Below are positions 37,598 to 46,661 of a stretch of 64,000 nucleotides of DNA, one piece after another. Source of the stretch: Peribacillus frigoritolerans_B (lineage in GTDB: Bacteria; Bacillota; Bacilli; Bacillales; DSM-1321); contig NZ_JBIWES010000016.1 of assembly GCF_044762665.1 (NCBI RefSeq), positions 17,329 to 81,328 of the forward strand. Direction: 5' to 3'. The translations under genes and the position numbers were made by a program. Under the pieces are notes generated by a model. The model was not told the origin of the DNA, made no database searches, and saw only the letters and a program-made list of their open reading frames with translations. How positions within the stretch are numbered: the first letter of the stretch is position 1; every line of letters starts with the position of its first letter.

Positions 37598-37784
37598 AGT
37601 GGATTAACCACAGATAAGGGAAGTTCTCAGGGTTTATATAAAAGAGTAAACTCGCAGAATTTTACAGTTAAAAAAGTTCTCAATGAGTTGTATTTCTTCA
37701 CAAATTATCATATAATGAAGGTAACAACTTTACATTTTGAGATTTTTTCTGTAAATAGAGATTTTCTTTTATTGGGTTCTGAGT
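37598..37784 (-). promoter_or_regulatory. Initiator promoter region
   Basis: Upstream of the initiator gene. TTAACCACA at about 37603-37611 differs from the DnaA-box consensus at one base. AT-rich sequence further upstream should hold the promoter, but I cannot fix it. Confidence 0.35.
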
Positions 37785-37832
37785 ACCCCTTTAACCTACT
37801 GGTCGCCAAACTAACAGGTTAGAGGGGTTTTC
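37785..37832 (+). terminator. Plus-strand terminator upstream of the initiator gene
   Basis: ACCCCTTTAACCT pairs with AGGTTAGAGGGGT around an 18-nt loop, followed by TTTTCCCTTTTT on the plus strand. It may end a counter-transcript that runs antisense to the initiator leader, a common copy-control device, but no plus-strand promoter is proven. Confidence 0.6.
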
Positions 37833-37952
37833 CCTTTTTCCGGGCTCTTTAATTGCTCTAATTATAACTCAAGATATTCAAAATGAAAACCTAATTTTAT
37901 AGATTAATGGAAATGTAGTGGCTATTTACACAATACAATATTTCTTAAGCGA

Positions 37953-37982
37953 AAAGGAGGGGTATATTTTTACCCCTCCCCA
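37953..37982. repeat. GGGGAGGGGTA-type palindrome, copy 2
   Basis: GGAGGGGTA and TACCCCTCC form a hairpin; the palindrome and flanking T-rich loop match 33399-33431. Confidence 0.6.
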
Positions 37983-38090
37983 ATAAAGAAATTATATGAT
38001 AAAATGTTTAATTTTGTCCCGTTAGTATTGAGTATTATATTATCTTTTTTAAATCCTTTCTATGGATTAATGGATAAAAAATAATATATA

Positions 38091-38126
38091 AAAAAGGCTT
38101 AGGACCTTCTCCTGGGCCTTTTTTAT
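38091..38126 (-). terminator. Terminator of the repressor gene
   Basis: On the minus strand AAAAAAGGCCCAGGAG pairs with CTCCTAAGCC-type sequence, followed by TTTTTTATAT. It lies about 100 nt beyond the repressor stop. Confidence 0.7.
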
Positions 38127-38221
38127 GTTTAAAAATAGGTTTTTAAACATAAAAAACTTGCATAGTGAGGATGAATGACATATCAACATTAATATTAATA
38201 AGTTCATTAATATCTAAACAT

Positions 38222-38635
38222 TTATTGTTTTGATTTTAAATTAAATTCATTACTGAATTCTGTATCATTATTATCTGTATTTGTATTTTCGCTTTTAACT
38301 AGTTTTTCTAAAAATTTAATTGCGAATTCTAGATCTTCATTACTTAATCTTTTACCATCAATATGATAATTGTCTGATTGTAGCAATTTTTTAAGGTCTT
38401 TAGTTGGTTTAGAAGGTTGTGGATCATCTGACATACCAATTAAATAGTCTGTAGAAGTGTTTAAGGCTTCGGCTAGTTTTTCTAAAGTTTTAAATTTAGG
38501 TGTTCTTATATTATTTTCATAACCTGCTAATGTACTTTTTGGAATTTCTACATGTTCAGATAAGGATTTTTGAGTGTAATGTAGTTTTTTTCTTAAAAGT
38601 CTTACTCTGTCTCCGAATTGTTCAGGATTTTGCAT
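38222..38635 (-). CDS. XRE-family (SinR/ImmR-like) repressor
   Basis: A 137-residue protein with an N-terminal helix-turn-helix (about 8-65: DRVRLLRKKLHYTQKSLSEH, then IPKSTLAGYENN) followed by LAEALNTSTDYLIGMSDD, a typical ICEBs1 ImmR or Rep-type repressor module. The C-terminus is asparagine-rich. It stands divergent to the resolvase at 39009 and near the initiator, so control of replication, transfer or recombination is likely. GGGGGAAT precedes ATG 38635. Confidence 0.85.
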   Translation of the reverse strand: MQNPEQFGDRVRLLRKKLHYTQKSLSEHVEIPKSTLAGYENNIRTPKFKTLEKLAEALNTSTDYLIGMSDDPQPSKPTKDLKKLLQSDNYHIDGKRLSNEDLEFAIKFLEKLVKSENTNTDNNDTEFSNEFNLKSKQ

Positions 38636-38854
38636 TAGTCATTCCCCCAGCTTATATAGTTAAAAATTAAAAGTCAAAAAGTTAAAAAAGATACAAACAA
38701 ATGTTGAAAGTATAAATTTCAAACAAAACTCTATGTACCCATTTAAAAATATAATTCCTCAATATGCAATAGAATAACCGTTTTCTTTAGTATATAGTTT
38801 TCAAAATGAATAATTTTTTTTATGAAACGAAACATGTTTTGGGTTGATTGTAGG

Positions 38855-38873
38855 ACAGTACGAATATACTGCA
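38855..38873 (+). repeat. 19-bp motif, copy 2
   Basis: ACAGTACGAATATACTGCA, one base different from 17796-17814. Here it abuts the res-like repeats upstream of the second resolvase. Confidence 0.5.
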
Positions 38874-38878
38874 AGTCG

Positions 38879-38972
38879 TCTATAAAACGGTCGTTTTTTG
38901 ACCTTTATAGAAAATCCTTAAAATAGTGTGAAATGGGAATTGTTTTAGTCTATAAAATCGTCCATAATTCAA
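38879..38972 (+). promoter_or_regulatory. res-like site of the second resolvase
   Basis: TCTATAAA (38879) and TTTATAGA (38904) form an inverted pair, with a further arm GTCTATAAAATCGTCC near 38949. Such TATAAAACGGTCG-type arms upstream of a resolvase gene are the expected binding sites. The third subsite is not clear. Confidence 0.5.
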
Positions 38973-39008
38973 AGTATATTAACATAGTTAATTACCCTAT
39001 TTATACAA

Positions 39009-39569
39009 ATGAAACTAGGCTATGCACGGGTATCAACTCAAGACCAATCTTTAGATTTACAAAAGGATACACTCATTGAAGAAGGCGTGGAAATAGAATA
39101 CATATTTGAAGAAAAAGTAACAGGAACTAAATCCGACCGTCCGAAGCTAAATGAATTACTTTCATATGCTAGGAAAGGGGATCAGATTGTAGTTTACAAG
39201 TTAGACCGTCTAAGCCGTTCCACTAAGCACCTTATCGAACTATCTGAAGAACTGGAAGAACGGGGAATAGAGTTAGTCAGTATTCAAGATAAAATTGATA
39301 CGACTACAGCAATAGGCAAGGCTATGTTTAAGATGTTGGCCGTCCTTAGTGAAATGGAACGGGATATCATTTCGGAGCGTACCAAGGCAGGTTTAGAGTC
39401 TGCACGGGCTAGGGGCCGCAATGGTGGTAGACCTAAAATGAGTAAGGAACAACTGGATCATGCTATTGACCTTTACGAAACTAAGAAATACAGCATTAAG
39501 GACATTACTGAAAAGACTGGGGTAAGTAAGGCAAAAATTTATAAGGAACTAGCAGAACGTAAGAAGTGA
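39009..39569 (+). CDS. Serine resolvase (Tn3/Tn552-type)
   Basis: A 186-residue recombinase with catalytic RVSTQDQS at the N-terminus, DRPKLNELL, YKLDRLSRSTKHL, LAVLSEMERDIISERTKAGL and a C-terminal helix-turn-helix (ITEKTGVSKAKIYK). It is distinct from the resolvase at 9185 (about one third alike by eye). ATG 39009 has no strong ribosome site. Role: multimer resolution or transposon cointegrate resolution at the upstream res-like site. Confidence 0.9.
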   Translation: MKLGYARVSTQDQSLDLQKDTLIEEGVEIEYIFEEKVTGTKSDRPKLNELLSYARKGDQIVVYKLDRLSRSTKHLIELSEELEERGIELVSIQDKIDTTTAIGKAMFKMLAVLSEMERDIISERTKAGLESARARGRNGGRPKMSKEQLDHAIDLYETKKYSIKDITEKTGVSKAKIYKELAERKK

Positions 39570-39698
39570 CTAGCAATAGCTAATCGTCTTTTTTCCGTAC
39601 AGGGAGGACCGTGGCGGCCAAAGGGGTTACTCATGTCTAAATTATCGTTAAGCACGTTGATGCCACCACATGCCCTTGTAAAATCAGAACCAATACTC

Positions 39699-39746
39699 AA
39701 ACAGCAAAGAATCCCTATCATCATAGATAGGGATTCTTTGCTGTTT
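39699..39746. terminator. 21-bp perfect bidirectional terminator
   Basis: AAACAGCAAAGAATCCCTAT(C) and its exact complement enclose a 6-nt loop. It separates the resolvase from the convergent three-gene cassette. Between 39570 and 39698 I see no gene. Confidence 0.8.
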
Positions 39747-39757
39747 CAATACGCACA

Positions 39758-40207
39758 TTATAGGAAAGCAGTCCAATTTTGAAATGCTTCTAAAGCAGAT
39801 GGTATCAAACCAGCAGTTTGGATTAAAGGACTAATCACGCCAATTAAGCCTTTAATTTTGGATTCATCTCCATCTTCTTTTTTTGCTTCCTCCGTTACTT
39901 GATTAATCATACCTTCAATAACAGGAAAAGTTTCTGGATTTAAACCTTTTCTTAAATGTATAATTAATTCCTCAGCTGCTTTATCAATTGGCTGAATAAC
40001 AGTATTAACATTGTAACTTGTAGAAGCAGTAGCATTATCTGAGGCGACATTCACACTACTACCAGTAATGTCACCCATGTTATTTTCAATGTGTTTCATT
40101 TCTATCCCACCTTTTAAGTTTATTATATTTATATAAACATTTCCATCTGGTTTTATCTTAACTTGCCCTGCATCAATACTTTGTGACAATGAGAAGTTTT
40201 GATTCAC
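39758..40207 (-). CDS. Unknown protein, third gene of an uncharacterised cassette
   Basis: A 149-residue protein; GTG 40207 overlaps the previous stop (GTGA), while a second in-frame ATG at 40099 has AAAGGTGGGA before it and could give a 113-residue form. The N-terminal part (NMGDITGSSVNVASDNATAS) has the glycine/asparagine-rich, beta-helix-like look seen in small proteins of conflict systems. The rest is helical with a hydrophobic end (GLIGVISPLIQTAGLIPSAL). No family is recognised. Confidence 0.6.
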   Translation of the reverse strand: MNQNFSLSQSIDAGQVKIKPDGNVYINIINLKGGIEMKHIENNMGDITGSSVNVASDNATASTSYNVNTVIQPIDKAAEELIIHLRKGLNPETFPVIEGMINQVTEEAKKEDGDESKIKGLIGVISPLIQTAGLIPSALEAFQNWTAFL

Positions 40208-40572
40208 GTCACTAATTGAAGTTTTTTTTTTTCTTGTTTAGTAGAAGAACGGCTTAGTGGATTAGAAAAATTAAAAATTATATTACTGAACTCTAATGAC
40301 GGAATAAATTCATTTTGACAAATATGGCAAGTTATAGATGGAGGGATTTTCTCTCCAAATTTTATCGATCCAGTTGGATGATTATTTTCATCACATAAAA
40401 ATTCAATTCTAGCTTCTAGAACATTCCCATTCTTAGATAATAAATAATTATTTACTGCCAATATATCAGATTGATTAGACCAAAAGGCTACAGTATAGGC
40501 ATTAAATCTCGTTTCTCCACGCATGTAGGCTTCTTTTAGTGCGTCTTCAACTTTGAAAAAATCAATGCCCAT
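40204..40572 (-). CDS. Unknown protein, second gene of an uncharacterised cassette
   Basis: A 122-residue protein from ATG 40572 (GGGGGG upstream), coupled to the next gene by a GTGA overlap. Features: KVEDALKEAYMRGETRFNAY, a CHIC cysteine pair and a basic C-terminus. No family recognised. The tight coupling of three genes suggests a complex or an island of one function. Confidence 0.55.
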   Translation of the reverse strand: MGIDFFKVEDALKEAYMRGETRFNAYTVAFWSNQSDILAVNNYLLSKNGNVLEARIEFLCDENNHPTGSIKFGEKIPPSITCHICQNEFIPSLEFSNIIFNFSNPLSRSSTKQEKKKLQLVT

Positions 40573-40606
40573 ATGTATGCCCCCCTAAAATTTTATTCTT
40601 TATATT

Positions 40607-41569
40607 CTAATTTGATGCAGCAATTTGCTCAGTATGAATTTTGTCTAAGTAACGAACTTGAACAAAAGCATCAATTACTGTTGTTATAATAGATTCATTT
40701 ACTTTTGATAGGAATTGAAACCCACCATTCATTTGAACCTTAAAGCTAATATTCGCAATGTAACCACTAGTATCAGTATACTTAACATTCATCGTTTGGG
40801 AAAGATAAGATAGTCCGTGGAAATCTTCTCTATATTCATCCTCATTTCTAAGGTTAATACCTTCTGCTGCAGAAACAGTTTTTTTACCGTATATTCCAGT
40901 TCCCAAATGTTCAGCTTCCACTAATCCAGCATCTAGTAATTCAGCAATTCTTTCAGCTTCTTTTTCTGTAAGTTTGGTAAGAGGAATCCATTCGATTTCT
41001 CCTGGTTTACAACCTACAATAGTCTGAATTAATGATAAATATTGATTACATTGGCGGAATCCTGAACGAACCTCAACGAAAACGGGTGAAGTTAACCTAA
41101 CAATAACCGTTTCTAGTTGAGGTTTCATAATTGTCCTCACTGTCCATCCATCGACCACTTGCTTTGGAATCCCATGGACAAATTGAATTAGATATCCATC
41201 TTCTCTTTCTTTGATAAGGTTAATTACTGGTTGTACACCTAAAGGTGGGTGTAGTTCTTTATTTAAAGGGAGATCATCCTTTATAATTCCAGGTGTCGTA
41301 GAATTTATAAAGTCTTTCAATAGTTTCTTGAAATTTTCATTTTTTTTGGAACTTTCCGGAAATCCCACTCCTTCAAAAATATTTAAAGATGTTTTTCCAG
41401 CAAATCCATATTGTTCTTCAAGTTCAGAAAGTAGTTGATCGTTTTTATCTTTTAAAATCCCATATAAATCATCCATTGCTACGTTTGATCCCTTTTCTAT
41501 ATCTGTTCCTTTAAGCCTAGTGATAACATAGCTTTTATCAACTAATCTTCTAAAATCCAAAACGTTCAT
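40607..41569 (-). CDS. Unknown 320-residue protein, first gene of an uncharacterised cassette
   Basis: A soluble alpha/beta protein from ATG 41569 (AAAGGGGG upstream). A central winged-helix-like stretch (TKLTEKEAERIAELLDAGLV, about 205-230) and beta-rich C-terminus are visible; no enzyme motif is evident. It leads the minus-strand operon 41569-39758, which lies between a resolvase and the plasmid's partition module, a typical place for cargo such as defence genes. No family recognised. Confidence 0.6.
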   Translation of the reverse strand: MNVLDFRRLVDKSYVITRLKGTDIEKGSNVAMDDLYGILKDKNDQLLSELEEQYGFAGKTSLNIFEGVGFPESSKKNENFKKLLKDFINSTTPGIIKDDLPLNKELHPPLGVQPVINLIKEREDGYLIQFVHGIPKQVVDGWTVRTIMKPQLETVIVRLTSPVFVEVRSGFRQCNQYLSLIQTIVGCKPGEIEWIPLTKLTEKEAERIAELLDAGLVEAEHLGTGIYGKKTVSAAEGINLRNEDEYREDFHGLSYLSQTMNVKYTDTSGYIANISFKVQMNGGFQFLSKVNESIITTVIDAFVQVRYLDKIHTEQIAASN

Positions 41570-42305
41570 AAAATCCCCCTTTTCACCAATAAATGAATAT
41601 AATTGATTATATTATATACTAAAAATTGGCATGAATTATACATAAACCCAATATTCACGGTTTTTTTACCCGTGATTTTAGAACTAATAATTTTGTGCGA
41701 ACGTTCGTTAGTGCTTTCACTACACTAACGAGTTTTATTTTGACTTATGACAGGTAAATCAAGAAAAATCCCACTAGCCGTATTAATCGCCAACCTTTTT
41801 TTGAATTTTATTTTATAGTTTTCCTTCTTAAGCTATCCTGCCCCGTTAGCTCCATAAAAAAAGGATCTGTCAAAGTAACTCCCTTTATTGAAGTAAAGCA
41901 CCTGTTAGTTCATTAAGAACCGCGCCTATTATGGAATAAATCCCTTACAGAATGAGTTAATTGATTCCTTTGGAGATATGGAGAGATTGAATCATTATTG
42001 GCTTAAAAATGTAATGAAATTGTTAGGAATGTGCCCTGCTGTGGACTGGATAAAATGCGCTGCCAGTCCACAGCATTTATATATGCTCTATAAATTTTAT
42101 TTATGAACGAGCTGGTTTTAAGGGGTTGCGATTATACCAAAGTAACTAATGGACCTTTTTATAACTATATTTTTTGACATGAGAAGCAGCTCTTTGAAAT
42201 AAAATTAAAACATTAAATCTTTAAATCTTTTAAACATTTAGTGAGATAAAAAAAATTTCGAGATTATTCGCAGGATATAAATAATAAAAAGGGAGAGGTT
42301 TTAGT
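41570..42305. other. Gene-free stretch with several hairpins
   Basis: No gene. It holds a CGTTAGTG...CACTAACG hairpin followed by AGTTTTATTTT (41702-41738, terminator-like), a CTGCCCC stem-loop (41831-41851), and a strong hairpin of TGCTGTGGACTGG and CCAGTCCACAGCA (42037-42075). Confidence 0.55.
41831..41851 (+). repeat. CTGCCCC-loop stem-loop, copy 2
   Basis: AGCTATC and GTTAGCT (one mismatch) pair around CTGCCCC. The loop is identical to that at 17822-17842 while two stem positions changed on both sides. Confidence 0.5.
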
Positions 42306-42548
42306 ATGAGAAAAGTAAGAAGTGATAAGAAAGTTAAGGTATTAGCAGGATTAACCCAAGATGATCATAATAAATTGCAGAAGTTAGCCATTTCATGCGA
42401 GATGACAAAGACAAAACTTGCTGAACATATTATTTCCTTATGTTTGAATAGTGAAGATCACGTAAATTGGTATCAAGATACATTCAATAAAGATGATAAA
42501 TACAGAGTAGTTGTACATAAGACGCCAGAAGGAATTGAATACATTTAA
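42306..42548 (+). CDS. Small plasmid protein, ribbon-helix-helix-like
   Basis: An 80-residue protein from ATG 42306 (AGGGAGAGG upstream). KKVKVLAGLTQDDHNKLQKL followed by AISCEMTKTKLAEHIISLCL fits a ribbon-helix-helix DNA binder (strand, two helices), as in CopG-type plasmid proteins. It converges with a small zinc protein gene, overlapping it by 4 nt. Confidence 0.6.
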   Translation: MRKVRSDKKVKVLAGLTQDDHNKLQKLAISCEMTKTKLAEHIISLCLNSEDHVNWYQDTFNKDDKYRVVVHKTPEGIEYI

Positions 42549-42661
42549 GCATTTTTCTTTAAAGACTTAACTAAACGTTTCATATCTTTCGCACAATTAG
42601 CACATAAGCCTGCACGTTTAACACTACAACTTGATTTCTTACCACATGCTTTGCAAATCAT
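42545..42661 (-). CDS. 38-residue four-cysteine zinc protein
   Basis: Read on the minus strand from ATG 42661 (AAGGTGG upstream) to TAA 42545. CKACGKKSSC and LCANCAKDM give a treble-clef-like four-cysteine pattern, and the C-terminus is lysine-rich. It is too short for standard gene finders. The function is unknown; nucleic-acid binding is possible. Confidence 0.55.
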   Translation of the reverse strand: MICKACGKKSSCSVKRAGLCANCAKDMKRLVKSLKKNA

Positions 42662-42835
42662 ATAATCTTACCACCTTGTTTTTCTATTAATCTCATTATG
42701 GTCAAGGGAGTAGCGATTCTATACACATGTTAAAAAAGGCGATTAGGACCGGTAAAATAATGGAATCGAATTCATGTTCTCTATCGTCAACCCCGAACTT
42801 GGACTACAATTACCTTAAAGAACGGAGGGGGAACG

Positions 42836-43360
42836 ATGGAGATAACGGATAAGCCAATAAATCCAAAGGAAGCAAGTGTCTCGTTAGGTATTGGGGATAG
42901 TACACTACGTAAGTGGTGTCTTGCAATTGAACATCACGGATATAATTTTCCGAGAACAGATAATAACCGTAGAGTGTTCTTCGAAAAGGATATGATCATT
43001 CTTAGGCAGTTAAGGCAGTTGGTTCAAGTTCAAAATTTAAGTTTAGAGAACGCATCAGTTATTATTGTTACAAAGGTTAATGAAGAAGCGTCCGTGGAGA
43101 AGAACATCAATAACGACGTTCCTACAGTCCGTTATAGTGATGAAGTTATACAAAAATTAATTGATCATATCGAACGGCAAGAAGAGTTTAATCAAAAGCT
43201 TTTAGAGCGCTTAGACGAACAGCAAAAATACATAGAAGAACGCTTGGATAAGCGTGAACAACTAATTCAAGAGAATATAAAGGAATCTCAAGAAACAAAA
43301 AAACTCCTCCTGGAAGCCCAGGAAGAAAAAAAGCCTTTTTGGAAAAGGCTCTTTACTTAA
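42836..43360 (+). CDS. MerR-like DNA-binding coiled-coil protein (DUF3967 type)
   Basis: A 174-residue protein from ATG 42836 (GGAGGGGG upstream). An N-terminal MerR-like helix-turn-helix (about 8-80: NPKEASVSLGIGDSTLRKWC), a long coiled coil (about 105-165) and a short basic/aromatic end KKPFWKRLF, as in DUF3967 and RacA-type proteins. The tail may bind the membrane. It lies tail-to-tail with the partition genes (gap 5 nt), suggesting a role in plasmid anchoring or segregation. A related remnant is at 59915-60093. Confidence 0.8.
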   Translation: MEITDKPINPKEASVSLGIGDSTLRKWCLAIEHHGYNFPRTDNNRRVFFEKDMIILRQLRQLVQVQNLSLENASVIIVTKVNEEASVEKNINNDVPTVRYSDEVIQKLIDHIERQEEFNQKLLERLDEQQKYIEERLDKREQLIQENIKESQETKKLLLEAQEEKKPFWKRLFT

Positions 43361-43365
43361 AAAAT

Positions 43366-43737
43366 TTAAAAATCTATATCGTATTCCTCATCGATTGACC
43401 CAGTAACTTCATCGGTGGCCAGGTCACCTTCTTTTATATCTTGCTTTTCTTTTTCTTCAAAATGAAGGGCTTGCTGATCATTGGCCACATCAAAACTTTT
43501 TTGATCGATTTTTTTGTTGAGCTCTTTAAATTCTTTTTCCATTTGTGCTTTCATTTCTTGCATTAGTTCATACATCGTTTTTTTGTCTTTATCTTCGTTC
43601 ATATCCCGTTCAATTAATTCAAAAGCATAAGCACGAAAAGACTTATCCTGCATTTGCTTTAGGCGTTTTTCAACGTGTTTATACATTTCATCGGACATCT
43701 GACTAGTCCTGCAATTGAAAACCGGTTTTCGTTCCAT
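43366..43737 (-). CDS. ParR-like partition adaptor (predicted)
   Basis: A 123-residue protein, 6 nt downstream of the actin-like gene. An N-terminal ribbon-helix-helix-like segment (RTSQMSDEMYKHVEKRLKQM), a coiled coil, and an acidic C-terminus (DEEYDIDF) that could contact the filament. In type II partition systems the small adaptor binds the centromere and the actin filament tip. Identification rests on size, order and general pattern. Confidence 0.65.
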   Translation of the reverse strand: MERKPVFNCRTSQMSDEMYKHVEKRLKQMQDKSFRAYAFELIERDMNEDKDKKTMYELMQEMKAQMEKEFKELNKKIDQKSFDVANDQQALHFEEKEKQDIKEGDLATDEVTGSIDEEYDIDF

Positions 43738-43743
43738 CTGCTC

Positions 43744-44916
43744 TTACCTAGATCCAACGGATTGGGATTGATTTCTTTTTGCTTCTTCAGCACGGCTAAG
43801 AATTTCTAGGCCGAATAAATTTACTTTTCGTGCTTCAGGATGAACGATGTGATTAGTTTCCGCGATTTCACGGCCGTAACGTTCTTCAGTTACTTCTTGA
43901 ATGGCTTCCTCGATCACAGGAGCCACGCCGCCAATATAAACGTATTTATAAACGCTGTCTTTTGGAGCTGGAAACGCACTTTCACTTTGAGTGATTTTAA
44001 TGGTTGCATATTCTTTCAATGATTTTTTAATCGTATCCGTTAAATCATATGTTTTACCTGTGTTTCCGTCACGGCGCTCAAGCTTTGATTTATTGATATT
44101 AGTATAAATGAATTTTTCCAGCGCTCTTACTTCTTCGAAGTGCTCAATTAACTTACTTTTACGTAAGTCCTCTAAATGACTAAGGAATGGAACATTCGTG
44201 TAGTAATCAAAGGAATCACGGTTTTTTGGAGCCTTTAAGCCTGCGGGTAATAGCACCAGGTCGTCCGTTCCTCCGCCTAAATCGACTAATACGACATCAT
44301 AATTTTTGAATTGTTCAGCTTCCTTGTTATCTTCGAGATCGAAATTCTTTTTAATTGCCCACCTTGCGACTTCAGATTCAACCCGGCATTTTGATGCTTT
44401 CACTTCTATTTTGATTTCTTTTTCCATTCCGAAAGTGAGGATTTTCACTTGATGTTCTCCGGCAAAGCGAGTGGCCATGTTCTCTTGCATTTCACTGAAT
44501 TTGTTTAATTTCTTTAGAAGCCAAATTGGCAGCATCGTTTGAAAATATTCTATTGTTACTTCATTATCATTTTTGTCGCCTTTAATAGCTTGGTAATAAG
44601 CCGTTGCTGCAAGGAATGTAACTAAAGGGATATGAGATTCAACTTTATTATGCAATTTTTTGATGTGGTTGTTTCCTAAGACTTCATTTTCCGCAATTTC
44701 ACCGACTAAGAAAAAACGCTCCTCTCCCTCGATTGTAGTAGAGATTAAAAGCCTTTCTAAAAGCTCTTCCGGATCGTCGATGTTAGATGTGAAATAACCA
44801 GCTGCTTTTTCTTCTGAAAGCTCGACTACATTTGTAGGGATTTCGAAATAATAGCCATCGATTAGATTCATATACATGCTGTTACCAAAGTCTACGTTAA
44901 AACGTGAAATATTCAT
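43744..44916 (-). CDS. ParM/Alp7A-like plasmid-segregation actin
   Basis: A 390-residue actin-like ATPase. Phosphate-1 loop is near the N-terminus (VDFGNSMYMNL), phosphate-2 VVLVDLGGGTDDLVLL (about residues 208-223), and the adenosine motif VYIGGVAPVIEEA (about 325-337). It should form filaments that push or pull plasmid copies apart. AGGAGAGGG precedes ATG 44916, and candidate operator or centromere repeats lie just upstream. Confidence 0.88.
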   Translation of the reverse strand: MNISRFNVDFGNSMYMNLIDGYYFEIPTNVVELSEEKAAGYFTSNIDDPEELLERLLISTTIEGEERFFLVGEIAENEVLGNNHIKKLHNKVESHIPLVTFLAATAYYQAIKGDKNDNEVTIEYFQTMLPIWLLKKLNKFSEMQENMATRFAGEHQVKILTFGMEKEIKIEVKASKCRVESEVARWAIKKNFDLEDNKEAEQFKNYDVVLVDLGGGTDDLVLLPAGLKAPKNRDSFDYYTNVPFLSHLEDLRKSKLIEHFEEVRALEKFIYTNINKSKLERRDGNTGKTYDLTDTIKKSLKEYATIKITQSESAFPAPKDSVYKYVYIGGVAPVIEEAIQEVTEERYGREIAETNHIVHPEARKVNLFGLEILSRAEEAKRNQSQSVGSR

Positions 44917-44932
44917 TATTAACCCTCTCCTT

Positions 44933-45053
44933 ATGTGTATACATTTTCCATTATCTTATCATCTAAAAACCTATTTTGCAAGATATATGTATACAGTAAA
45001 AAGCTATTATTTTATAAGGGTTATGAGCGAAAAGTATTTATTGTTGTATACGT
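44933..45053. promoter_or_regulatory. TGTATAC repeats upstream of the partition operon
   Basis: The palindromic core GTATAC occurs at about 44937, 44990 and 45047, each in a TGTATAC(A/G) context and about 55 nt apart. Regular spacing upstream of the actin gene suggests the partition operator or centromere. The stretch on to 45440 has no gene that I can support. Confidence 0.4.
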
Positions 45054-45445
45054 AAGAAATAATTGAATACACTTTCTGGAAATGAACAAAAAACTACTAA
45101 AATCACAAACTTTTGAAATTGCATTGACAAATACTTTTGGGAATCAATAAACCTTATTGTAGCAAGGGATAGCCTAATGCGATATTTCATTACAAAAAAT
45201 AAGGTTTTTGGTAATTGGAAATCCTCATTTTCCAGACTTTGTAAGGATGTGACCTACTTTTACACGTATCTCGGTCATACCCCTTCTAGCTTCCGTTAAA
45301 CTACATTATGTAAACTTAAAACCCTTTATAAAACCTTTTAAATCAACATTTTATGAAAATCCTGTTTTTTATCATTATGCAATATTTTATACATGCTTGA
45401 TAAATCAACGTTTTCAACTTTTTAATATAAATATTCAATTATAAA

Positions 45446-46653
45446 AAATTAGGAGTTGCCGAATTTAAGGACGCTAAAATTGCAATCACAATGCCGAATG
45501 ATAACCCAGATAATTTTTATAGAGGATATGTTTTTATTGGTGGCCAGGGAGCCGGTAAAAATACCGCCATAAAGAATTCGGTGGTAAACGGTAATTTACA
45601 TCATGGAATTAGTTTCGTCATTCCAGACGACATTTTGGAAGAAGGAGAACGTGGTATGGCTGACGGAATAAGGGATTCATTGCCTCCGGAAAATATTATA
45701 GATTTGAATTTATTTGACGATGATTTTGTAGTACCTCTCGATTTAACCGAAGTTGTTAGTTCATTAGGTCGTGATGGCATGAGTAGGTTTGCTGATGAAA
45801 TGATTGATTTTATGCAAATTGAAGGGCTGACGCGGTCTGAAAAGTATCTAACAGAGGCTGCCAAAGCTTCAAAAGGATCGTTGTATAACATAAAACGCAT
45901 CATCGTGGATGAGGAATTTAGGACCGAGCGTATAGCAGAATTAATCGAGGATGGACATTTACGATTAGCTAGGGAATTGATCGCATGGGGTACCAATGAA
46001 GAAATAGGAAATAAAGCTGATCCAATTCTAAATCGTTTAAACAGATTTTTCGGAAACGATAAGTTATATGATATTTTTGCTCAGGATCCATTGAAAGAAC
46101 TGGATTTTGCTAAATAGATGGCCGAAGGCAAAGTGAGAATATTAAGGGTTCCCAATGGAAAAGGATTCGGGGAACACGCCGTAAAGACCTTGGTACACTG
46201 GATAACTTTAAAAACATTCATGACTAGGTTATTAATGAGCCGGAGCAATATCAATCAGAGGGTTTAACCAAATTAATGGTGAGAATCGGCACAGAAGGAC
46301 GAAAAGAACGATTAGGGAGTTTATTTGCCTTTCACCATTGGAATAAGTTAAAAGGTAGTTTACAAGATAATTTACAAGGCGGTGGTGTTCAGCAATTCCT
46401 TTTTGCAAACGATCATACCAAAACATTCGATTTATCTAAACATAGATTTGAAGAAACTATTCCATTAGAAGAGGCTTATAAATTACCGGATCATTATGCA
46501 ATTATATCACTAAGAACTGGAAAGGAATTGCAGCAGGCCTTTATTTGTCACATGAATCCCTCCGTTAAACCTAAATACGATAATTCTTTCCTTACAAAGC
46601 GTCATGCCAGAATGTACGGAAGGAGCTGGAGAGAGCTGCAGGAAACCATTTAA
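45446..46653 (+). pseudogene. Conjugation/packaging-type ATPase gene, disrupted
   Basis: The frame from about 45446 (LGVAEFKDAKIAITMPNDNP, then Walker A FIGGQGAGKNT) runs to an in-frame TAG at 46115-46117, continues as MAEGKVRILRVPNGKGFGEH, is lost by a frameshift near 46220, and resumes as NEPEQYQSEGLTKLMVRIGT to the stop at 46653. The missing N-terminus, the stop and the shift make it dead. Walker A and the NEPEQ element mark it as a P-loop ATPase of a mobile-element transfer system, different from the two ATPases at 25-33 kb. Confidence 0.65.
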
Positions 46654-46661
46654 TAACGCTA

